Source: DASXRA01 sp035263725 (GTDB lineage Bacteria > Actinomycetota > Actinomycetes > Mycobacteriales > Jatrophihabitantaceae). Taken from it: a DNA stretch of 8,529 nucleotides. How positions within the stretch are numbered: position 1 is the stretch's first letter; every line of letters starts with the position of its first letter. This document shows positions 1 to 5,229 of the stretch, in pieces. A program made the translations under genes and the position numbers. The stretch lies in the NCBI GenBank assembly GCA_035263725.1, contig DATFRC010000066.1, forward strand, positions 1-8,529. Reading direction: 5' to 3'. The notes below the pieces were generated by a model, which saw nothing but the letters and a program-made list of their open reading frames with translations, ran no database searches and was not told the origin of the DNA.

Positions 1-608
1 GTGAGATCCCGTTCCTGAGGCGGGGACAACCGCGCCGTGACAGCCACCCGCTGACCGGGTAGCAGGCCCTGCCAGCCTGACCCTGCGCCGAGGATCAGCG
101 CCGGTGCGCTCAGCCGGACCGCGGCGTCGTCGGGCACGTCGGGGACAAGACGCTTGAGCGTCGCTGGTACGACCCACACCTGCCGCCCCGGCGTGGACCC
201 GCGAGACAGCCGCGGATCGGAACTCAGGGTCAGCTCGGCGTGGACCGGGGCGTGCCGGGCGACGAGCTGGCGCACCGGGCCGGCGTCCCGGGCGACGGTG
301 CGGGCCGCCGTCGCTATCGACCCACAGGCGCCCCCGACGAAGAACGGCACCATGGTGAGCAGCACCGGGACCGCTGTTCCGCCGCCTACCGCCGCGCCGG
401 GCAATCGAGCCGTGACGAGCGCGGCAACGGCCGCAGCCGACGCGCTGACCACGGCCAGGGTCACCGCCGCATGCTGCGGCAGCCGCAGCGCGAGCACCGT
501 CGCCAACCAGGTGCCCAATGCCAGGCCGGCAAGCCGCAGGTCCGCGCCGCTCGTCGCAGCGACGTCAGTGCCGCCCGATCTGGTGAGCGCGGCCCGGACG
601 TCGGTCAC
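1..608 (-). CDS. comEC: ComEC/Rec2 DNA-uptake channel protein, N-terminal part (runs off left edge)
   Basis: ComEC forms the inner-membrane channel that passes single-stranded DNA into the cell during transformation. I see about 202 residues, open to the window edge. The start contains hydrophobic stretches at about 26-42, 49-67 and 79-96, beginning with DLRLAGLALGTWLA. A non-membrane segment of about 100 residues follows and ends in LLPGQRVAVTARLSPP, which is the DUF4131 region typical of actinobacterial ComEC. The competence and beta-lactamase-like domains would lie beyond the left edge. The GTG start at 608-606 overlaps the upstream stop as GTGA, so translation is probably coupled to the comEA-like gene. 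Family assignment rests on my recollection of actinobacterial ComEC N-termini and on the comEA neighbour. Integrity of the rest of the gene cannot be judged. Confidence 0.87.
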   Translation of the reverse strand, partial: MTDVRAALTRSGGTDVAATSGADLRLAGLALGTWLATVLALRLPQHAAVTLAVVSASAAAVAALVTARLPGAAVGGGTAVPVLLTMVPFFVGGACGSIATAARTVARDAGPVRQLVARHAPVHAELTLSSDPRLSRGSTPGRQVWVVPATLKRLVPDVPDDAAVRLSAPALILGAGSGWQGLLPGQRVAVTARLSPPQERDL

Positions 609-913
609 ACTCCCGCCAGATCAGCCGGCGCGTGCGGCCACACATCAGCGAGACCGGCGACAGCGTGCCCGGACGAGGCCGCACTCGGGCTGAGTTCGCC
701 GCGCGGTGCCGGTGGGGGCGGCGTGTCCTGTTGTGGGCGGGAGCGCCAGCCGAGAAGACCCGAGATCAGCGCGGCGACGACCGCCGCGATGCTCAGGGCG
801 CGAACCCGCTCCCAGCCAGGGTTGACCCGTGCGCCGCGCAGACCTGTGAGCTCAGCCAGCGGACCCCACCACGGGACCGAGTTGTCGCGAGGTTCGCGCT
901 CCCAGTTGTCCAC
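605..913 (-). CDS. Shortened ComEA-like membrane protein lacking the DNA-binding region
   Basis: The 102-residue product resembles the N-terminus of actinobacterial ComEA, the DNA receptor of the uptake machinery. It has a cytoplasmic tail containing WGPLAEL and RGARVNPGWERVRAL, one membrane helix at about 38-56, then a linker with PPPPAP at about 65-70. A usual ComEA continues with an SLBB domain and two helix-hairpin-helix motifs, about 150 residues more. Here the frame ends after 30 residues with no VxGxVxxPG or GIG motif. The stop overlaps the comEC start by 4 nt, the normal junction for this pair, so an internal deletion seems more likely than a stray stop. GTG at 913 is the only usable start after an upstream in-frame TGA, and no clear Shine-Dalgarno is seen. 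Alternatively it is a genuine short protein of unknown role. Identity is moderate and function doubtful. Confidence 0.6.
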   Translation of the reverse strand: MDNWEREPRDNSVPWWGPLAELTGLRGARVNPGWERVRALSIAAVVAALISGLLGWRSRPQQDTPPPPAPRGELSPSAASSGHAVAGLADVWPHAPADLAGV

Positions 914-1041
914 GCAGGCGACCGTATGCAGGCAGCGAGCTGCGGGCAGTGCGCGTCAGGGGATCTGTGGAAAGAAACGGCCCTGTGGACAGCCGGTTTG
1001 CGACTTCGCACGCCGACGTGCTAGCCGCGTCCGACACAACA
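914..1041. other. Intergenic gap before the comEA-like gene, with DnaA-box-like sites
   Basis: These 128 bp separate the stop of the decarboxylase gene from the start of the comEA-like gene, both on the minus strand. Two 9-mers close to the actinobacterial DnaA box (TTGTCCACA) lie here on the minus strand: CTTTCCACA (966-974) and CTGTCCACA (984-992). A third, TTGTCCACG, lies on the plus strand at 906-914 across the comEA-like start. A small hairpin GCACG-CCGA-CGTGC (1008-1021) follows the decarboxylase stop, but it is too short and lacks a U tract to be called a terminator. No convincing promoter was recognised. Confidence 0.3.
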
Positions 1042-2418
1042 TCAGTGATGGAAGCCGGTCGGCCCGCTGATCGTTGCGCGCCGATCCACTCCGTTCAAGC
1101 CCTGCACGGCGGCCTTCAGGTCAGCCAGGAAAAGGTCAGCCAGGTCTCGACTGAATCCGTTGCGGCAGACCACACGTAATACCGCGAGGTCCTGCCGGTT
1201 CTCGGGGAATGTGTACGCAGGCACCTGCCAGCCGCGTTCCCGCAACACGCGCGACACCGCGAACACGTCCCATCCGCGTACCTCGCCGGTCGTCGTGAAC
1301 GCGAACACCGGCAGCTCGTCGCCCCTGGTTATGAGCTGGAACTCAGCGAACTGTTCAACCTCGCCGGCAAGGTAGGTCGCAACGTCGCGGCTGGCCTGCT
1401 GGACGGCACGGTACCCGGAGCGGCCGAGCCGGAAGAAGTTGTAATACTGCGCGGCTACCTCGGCGCCGGGCCGCGAGAAGTTCAGCGTGAACGTCGGCAT
1501 CTCGCCGCCGAGATAGTTGACGTAGAAGATCAGCTCGCGGGGCAGCGCCGCCATGTCTCGCCAGAGGACCCAGCCGACGCCTGGGTAAACCAGCCCGTAC
1601 TTGTGCCCGGACGTGTTGATCGACGCGACGCGAGGCAGCTGGAAGTCCCAGACCAGGTCGGGATCCAGGAATGGCGCGATCATCGCACCGGACGCGCCGT
1701 CCACGTGGATCGGGACGTCCGGGCCTCCTCGCGCAGCAAGGGAATCCAACGCCCCGGCGATTTCGGCGACCGGTTCGTAGCTGCCGTCGAACGTCGAGCC
1801 GAGGATGGCAACCACGCCGATCGTGTTCTCATCCACCCTCGCGACGGCCGATTCCGCGTCGAGGTGGTAACGCGAGCCTTCCATCGGCACCAACCGTGGC
1901 TCGACGTCCCAGTACCGGCAGAACTTGTCCCAGCACACCTGAACGTTCGCGCCCATCACCAGGTTGGGCCGTCCGGTGCCGCGCCAGCGCCGCTTGAGCG
2001 CGAGACCGGCGAGCATGCAGGCTTCACTCGACCCCGTCGTCGAACAACCGGTCGCGTCCTCGGCATGCCACAGGTCCGCGAGGATCGCCACGCAGCGCCG
2101 TTCGAGCTCGGCGGTCTGCGGGTACTCGTCCTTATCGATCATGTTCTTGTCCGCGCACTCGGACATGAGCACCCGGGCCTGCGGCTCCATCCAGGTCGTG
2201 ACGAACGTAGCGAGGTTCAATCGGGACGAGCCGTCGAGCAGCAGCTCGTCGTGGATGGCCTGATAGGCAACGTCAGGTGTTACCGGGTCGTCCGCCAGCC
2301 GATCGCGCGGCGGTTGTACCGGCTGCCCGTACGCGGGATTCGCCTCGCCCATGAACGGGTTCGCGTCGCCGCGGCGGGCAGGCCGCCGGGCGCTGGCGGA
2401 GCTGCGATGCAGTGTCAC
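1042..2418 (-). CDS. gad: Glutamate decarboxylase (PLP-dependent, GadB type)
   Basis: Converts glutamate to GABA and CO2, consuming a proton, in the cytoplasm. The 458 residues match the length and order of bacterial GadA/GadB: SRLNLATF (65-72), DKNMIDKDEYPQ (90-101), the phosphate-binding CSTTGSSEACM (125-135), HVDGASGA (238-245) and the PLP lysine in SINTSGHKYGLVYPG (Lys273). Thr71, Phe72, Asn92 and Asp95 align with the E. coli GadB residues I recall around the glutamate side chain (62, 63, 83, 86), favouring glutamate as substrate. The GTG start overlaps the rhodanese stop as GTGA; Met23 is a possible later start. It is the last gene of the cysteine dioxygenase-rhodanese operon. That context raises cysteine sulfinate as an alternative substrate, but known cysteine sulfinate decarboxylases belong to a different subgroup. 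No GadC antiporter gene is nearby, so an acid-resistance role is not shown. Confidence 0.94.
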   Translation of the reverse strand: MTLHRSSASARRPARRGDANPFMGEANPAYGQPVQPPRDRLADDPVTPDVAYQAIHDELLLDGSSRLNLATFVTTWMEPQARVLMSECADKNMIDKDEYPQTAELERRCVAILADLWHAEDATGCSTTGSSEACMLAGLALKRRWRGTGRPNLVMGANVQVCWDKFCRYWDVEPRLVPMEGSRYHLDAESAVARVDENTIGVVAILGSTFDGSYEPVAEIAGALDSLAARGGPDVPIHVDGASGAMIAPFLDPDLVWDFQLPRVASINTSGHKYGLVYPGVGWVLWRDMAALPRELIFYVNYLGGEMPTFTLNFSRPGAEVAAQYYNFFRLGRSGYRAVQQASRDVATYLAGEVEQFAEFQLITRGDELPVFAFTTTGEVRGWDVFAVSRVLRERGWQVPAYTFPENRQDLAVLRVVCRNGFSRDLADLFLADLKAAVQGLNGVDRRATISGPTGFHH

Positions 2419-2909
2419 CCGGCCACTATCGCGGATTGCCCTGGTGTCGGGACAGAGCCTCGCGCAGCTGCTGGGGCGCGGAGCTCGTCGCCGTCACCGG
2501 CGGTCGCCGTGCTGATGGACCCGTCGCCGGCCACCGTGGGCAGACCCATGGACCGCCAGGCACGGAAGCCGCCGATGATGTCCGTGGCTCGCCGAATGCC
2601 GACCTCCTGCAGCGCCGCCGCGGCCAGGCTGGACGTGTAGCCCTCGTTGCAGACGACGATCACCTGCAGGTTGTAGGAGGCGATTCCGAGCCGCGCGTCA
2701 CTGCTCGGATCGAAACGCCACTCCAGCACATTCCGCTCGACGGCCAGACCGCCCGGCAGCTCCCCCTCGATCTCGCGGTGGCGCTGCGGCCGGATGTCGA
2801 CGAGAACTGCGCCGCTCTGCTGCGCTGCATAGGCTTCGCGTGGTGTCAGGCGCGAGAGCCTTGCTCGCGCGTCGGCGAGTACCTCGGCGATGCTTCGGCG
2901 CGACGTCAT
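2415..2909 (-). CDS. Single-domain rhodanese (sulfurtransferase)
   Basis: Rhodanese domains carry a persulfide on a catalytic cysteine and pass sulfane sulfur between donors such as thiosulfate or persulfides and acceptors. In this 164-residue protein the start of the domain is VLVDIRPQRHREIEGELPGG (35-54). The active-site loop is VCNEGYTSSLAA (86-97), with Cys87 as nucleophile, followed by IIGGFRAW (111-118), the usual end of the fold. A polar Ala/Gly-rich tail of about 40 residues follows and looks disordered. There is no signal peptide, so it is cytoplasmic. The ATG start overlaps the cysteine dioxygenase stop as ATGA, and its own stop overlaps the decarboxylase start. CDO-rhodanese pairs are common in actinobacteria, which suggests it handles sulfur species connected with cysteine oxidation. 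The exact donor and acceptor are unknown. Confidence 0.92.
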   Translation of the reverse strand: MTSRRSIAEVLADARARLSRLTPREAYAAQQSGAVLVDIRPQRHREIEGELPGGLAVERNVLEWRFDPSSDARLGIASYNLQVIVVCNEGYTSSLAAAALQEVGIRRATDIIGGFRAWRSMGLPTVAGDGSISTATAGDGDELRAPAAARGSVPTPGQSAIVAG

Positions 2910-3421
2910 CCGTTCAGGTCCGATTCCGGCTCGCGGGTCTCGACCCTCGATCGCACCCGCAGCCGCCGGTCCCGATCGACCTCGTAAAAGGTCATCCGCA
3001 CGAGCGGTGGCGAGTATGCATGAATGCTCACCGCCGGACGGCTGCCCGCACCGCGCACGTCGTGAATCACGCCGACGCCGAGTGCCGTCGCCGAGCCCGG
3101 CCGACGTGGCACGCTGACCTGGTTACCGCCCGGTGCGATCCGCACCTCGGAAAGCTCACCGCGAACCACGGTGAACGCCGCCGCCGACGGGCCATGGTCG
3201 TGCAGGTCGGTTGCGTGACCGGGCAGCCATGACAATAGCCAGACGTCCACGTCCGGGCCGCCGGACAGCCGGGTCCACCACCTCTGCCCGGACTCCGGCA
3301 GCTGCAACCATGGCAGCCACATGTCCGGCTCGGCGCCCACCTGCCTGACGAGTGCCGTGAGCTGCTGAGGCGTCAGTGCCTGGATCCGATTCGCCCGCAG
3401 ACTGGTCACGTCACCGGACAT
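2906..3421 (-). CDS. Cysteine dioxygenase family protein (thiol dioxygenase, cupin)
   Basis: Thiol dioxygenases add O2 to a thiol to give a sulfinate, using one Fe(II) held by three histidines. Cysteine gives cysteine sulfinate; 3-mercaptopropionate is the other common substrate. The 171 residues show the cupin motif LHDHGPSAAAFTVVRGEL (73-90), with His74 and His76, and GVIHDVRG (117-124), with His120. SIHAYSPPL (132-140) supplies the catalytic tyrosine, Tyr136. The position that holds the crosslinking cysteine in mammalian CDO is Ala81 here, so no Cys-Tyr cofactor can form, as in most bacterial CDOs, which usually have Gly. It starts with ATG and is the first gene of the operon. Its 3' end overlaps the rhodanese gene by 4 nt. 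Family is secure; cysteine is the likelier substrate but not proven by sequence. Confidence 0.93.
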   Translation of the reverse strand: MSGDVTSLRANRIQALTPQQLTALVRQVGAEPDMWLPWLQLPESGQRWWTRLSGGPDVDVWLLSWLPGHATDLHDHGPSAAAFTVVRGELSEVRIAPGGNQVSVPRRPGSATALGVGVIHDVRGAGSRPAVSIHAYSPPLVRMTFYEVDRDRRLRVRSRVETREPESDLNG

Positions 3422-3448
3422 TAACCAGATTGCCGTTTGTCGTCAATG

Positions 3449-3477
3449 TCGATAGATGCAGTAGAGAACAATGTCAA
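3449..3477 (-). promoter_or_regulatory. Candidate promoter of the cysteine dioxygenase operon
   Basis: On the minus strand a perfect -35 TTGACA (3477-3472) overlaps the stop codon of the CGNR gene. After a 17-nt spacer there is a weak -10 TATCGA (3454-3449). Transcription would begin near 3442, about 20 nt before the ATG at 3421. The surrounding 50 bp is clearly more AT-rich than the flanking genes. The heptamer CAATGTC occurs at 3444-3450 and 3469-3475, 25 bp apart, bracketing the promoter and possibly part of an operator. No clear Shine-Dalgarno precedes the ATG. Confidence 0.4.
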
Positions 3478-4037
3478 CCAGTGGGCTGCGCTGCCTTCCG
3501 AGCGCGATAGCGGGCCGTCTTGGAGCGGTTGCCGCACGACGCCATCGAGCACCAGCGCCCCGCGCCACTACGCGAGTCGTCGTAAAACACCCACCGGCAG
3601 TCCGGCGCAGCGCAGGCGCGTAGCCGCCGCCAGCTGCCATCCGCGCTGCCGCGCACGGCGATCGCGAGCAGCTCCGTGAGTGCAAGCGAGACGGCGCCCG
3701 CGGAGCCGGCCAGGCGCAGCTCGCCGCCGCGAGTCAGCTCGACGTGCATCGGCATGGCGCCGAGCGCAGTATTGGCCCGGCGCAGTGTCCGGTCGTCCAA
3801 CTCGTCGCGGGTCACCGCAGCGCGCAATGCGGACCGCAGCTGGTGGGCGGTACGCAGCTCGGCTGTGGAGGCTCGTGCGGCTGCTACGAGCCCGTGGCTG
3901 GTAAGCCACCGGCTGAGCGCCGCCGCCGTTGGCAGGGTATCGCCGCCCACGACTTTCACGCCGTGGCGGCGGAAGCTGCGCAGGTCCAGCGTGTTGAGGA
4001 ACTCCTCCACGAGACGCAGGTCGGCCGGTTCGTTCAC
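3474..4037 (-). CDS. ABATE/CGNR zinc-finger transcriptional regulator
   Basis: CGNR proteins are a mainly actinobacterial family of presumed transcription regulators with an N-terminal ABATE domain and a C-terminal zinc finger. The 187-residue protein begins with the ABATE-like LVEEFLNTLDLR (9-20). It ends with CAAPDCRWVFYDDSRSG and CSMASCGNRSKTARYRAR, where Cys142, Cys147, Cys163 and Cys168 should bind zinc and CGNR is at 168-171. The basic tail is typical of the DNA-contacting end. GTG at 4037 is the only start after an in-frame TAA. A GATAAT hexamer lies 6 nt before it, so the message is probably leaderless. It is divergent from the epoxide hydrolase and 52 bp upstream of the cysteine dioxygenase operon in the same direction, so it may regulate either neighbour and itself. 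Ligand unknown. Confidence 0.91.
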   Translation of the reverse strand: MNEPADLRLVEEFLNTLDLRSFRRHGVKVVGGDTLPTAAALSRWLTSHGLVAAARASTAELRTAHQLRSALRAAVTRDELDDRTLRRANTALGAMPMHVELTRGGELRLAGSAGAVSLALTELLAIAVRGSADGSWRRLRACAAPDCRWVFYDDSRSGAGRWCSMASCGNRSKTARYRARKAAQPTG

Positions 4038-4043
4038 GACACC

Positions 4044-4049
4044 ATTATC
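4044..4049 (-). promoter_or_regulatory. -10 element for a leaderless CGNR regulator message
   Basis: GATAAT on the minus strand matches TATAAT at five of six positions. It ends 6 nt before the GTG start at 4037, which is the spacing expected when transcription begins at the first base of the start codon. No good -35 is found 16-18 nt upstream, where the palindrome lies instead. Leaderless genes are common in actinobacteria. Confidence 0.45.
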
Positions 4050-4065
4050 ACCTTGACACCGGTGT

Positions 4066-4071
4066 TAGCGT
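4066..4071 (+). promoter_or_regulatory. -10 element for a leaderless epoxide hydrolase message
   Basis: TAGCGT fits the actinobacterial TANNNT pattern. It ends 6 nt before the GTG at 4078, mirroring the arrangement on the other strand, and directly abuts the palindrome. It supports GTG 4078 rather than TTG 4072 as the start. TTGACA at 4053-4058 is only 7 nt upstream and so is not the matching -35. Confidence 0.35.
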
Positions 4072-4077
4072 TTGGCG

Positions 4078-5223
4078 GTGTTGAGTATCGAGCCGTTCCG
4101 GGTAGCTGTCGACGAGCACATCCTTGACGATTTGCGTAACCGGATCGCCCGGACCCGGTGGCCGGATCCCGCGCCCGAAGCCGGCTGGGAGTACGGCACC
4201 GAGCTCGCGTTCTTGCGCGATCTGCTCGATCACTGGCGCACGTTCGACTGGCCGGCTTTCGAGCGCCGGCTGAACAACCTGCCGCAATACCGGGCGCGCA
4301 TCGACGACCTGCGCGTCCACTTCGTGCACGTCCGCGGTGCCGGACCAAGTCCGATGCCGATTGTGCTGACCCATGGCTGGCCGGGCAGCTTTCTCGAATA
4401 CCTCGACCTGATCCCGCTACTCGCACAGCCGGACGACCCCGATGACGCATTCGACGTCGTCGTACCGTCCCTGCCCGGGTACGGCTTTTCCGACCGGCCG
4501 ACCCGGCCGGGCGTGATCAACGCCGTCGTCGCCGACGTGTGGCACCGGCTCATGACCGAAGGGCTGGGCTATCGACGGTTCGGCGCGCACGGCAGCGACA
4601 TCGGCGCCGGCGTCACGTCGCAGCTCGGGCTGCGTCATCCCGATCCGCTGGCCGGCATCCATCTCAGCGCGTTCGGGCTCAGCAGGCCGCCGGCGCCGTT
4701 GAGTGACGACGAGCTGCGCTATTTCGCGGATGATGAGCGATGGGAGGAAGCCGAAGGCGCGTACGGGCATCAGCACCGGACCAAGCCACAGACCGTCGGC
4801 TACGGGCTCACCGATTCCCCGGCTGGGCTGGCGGGATGGATCGTGGAAAAGTACCGGGCCTGGGCGGACAGCCATGGTGAGGTCGAGGCGCGCATCGGAC
4901 GGGATCGGCTGCTGGCCACGCTCACTTTGTACTGGGTGACTGGGACGATCACATCATCGATGCGCATGTACTACGAACACCGCCGGCACGGGACGCCGCT
5001 GCCGGCCGGTCGGCCGATCCCCGTCCCGGCGGGATTCGCCGTGTTCCCCAACGAATTCCTGCCTGAGCCCACGCCGCCGCGGGAGCTGGCCGAGCGCTAC
5101 TACCAGGTGGCACGGTGGCGCGAGTTGCCCCGCGGCGGACACTTCCCCGCGATCGAGGAACCGGAACTGCTCGCCGAAGAGATCCGCGCGTTCTTCCGCC
5201 CGCTGCGTACCGAGCGACGCTGA
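4078..5223 (+). CDS. Microsomal-type epoxide hydrolase (alpha/beta hydrolase, EHN domain)
   Basis: Opens epoxides to diols through an ester intermediate on an aspartate. The 381-residue protein begins with the EHN domain (about 1-105: IEPFRVAV, ARTRWPD, YRARIDDLRVHFVH). The oxyanion loop THGWPGS follows (HGWP at 99-102), then GSDIGAG with nucleophile Asp174 and a lid carrying MYYE (Tyr298/Tyr299). FPNEFLPEP carries the probable acid Glu326, and the end is RGGHFPAIEEPELLAEEI with His355. All catalytic parts of the family are present and the length is normal. There is no signal peptide or membrane anchor, so it should be cytosolic. Start: GTG 4078 (leaderless -10 upstream) or TTG 4072, two codons earlier; neither has a Shine-Dalgarno. 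It is divergent from a CGNR regulator across a palindromic region, suggesting inducible expression. Substrate not predictable. Confidence 0.95.
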   Translation: MLSIEPFRVAVDEHILDDLRNRIARTRWPDPAPEAGWEYGTELAFLRDLLDHWRTFDWPAFERRLNNLPQYRARIDDLRVHFVHVRGAGPSPMPIVLTHGWPGSFLEYLDLIPLLAQPDDPDDAFDVVVPSLPGYGFSDRPTRPGVINAVVADVWHRLMTEGLGYRRFGAHGSDIGAGVTSQLGLRHPDPLAGIHLSAFGLSRPPAPLSDDELRYFADDERWEEAEGAYGHQHRTKPQTVGYGLTDSPAGLAGWIVEKYRAWADSHGEVEARIGRDRLLATLTLYWVTGTITSSMRMYYEHRRHGTPLPAGRPIPVPAGFAVFPNEFLPEPTPPRELAERYYQVARWRELPRGGHFPAIEEPELLAEEIRAFFRPLRTERR

Positions 5224-5229
5224 TAGGGC

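Larger units (their letters stand above)
4039..4081. promoter_or_regulatory. Nested inverted repeat in the divergent control region (operator candidate)
   Basis: The centre is the perfect palindrome ACACCGGTGT (4056-4065), extendable to 14 bp with one mismatched pair (4054-4067). Outer half-sites of the same pentamers lie on either side in inverted orientation: ACACC at 4039-4043 and GGTGT at 4077-4081, 12 and 11 nt from the core. The whole structure is therefore nearly symmetric about 4060. The outer half-sites touch both start regions, and the core sits between the two candidate -10 elements. A dimeric or tetrameric repressor bound here would block both genes. The divergent CGNR regulator is the obvious candidate, by inference only. 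Confidence 0.5.

Noticed and set aside
1008..1021. Small hairpin after the decarboxylase as a terminator
   Set aside because: A 5-bp stem with no U tract is expected by chance in DNA of this GC content.
154..1070. Long plus-strand open frames across the left end (154-693, 240-1070, 632-1024)
   Set aside because: They lie opposite comEC and the comEA-like gene, are Arg/Ala-rich with no recognisable motif, and follow from high-GC codon bias on the other strand.
1603..2640. A 345-residue plus-strand open frame
   Set aside because: It is antisense to the glutamate decarboxylase and rhodanese genes, both of which carry full catalytic motifs; its translation has no domain features.
4053..4058. 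TTGACA as the -35 of the epoxide hydrolase promoter
   Set aside because: It is only 7 nt from the -10 candidate, and no -10 occurs 16-18 nt downstream; it is better explained as part of the palindrome.
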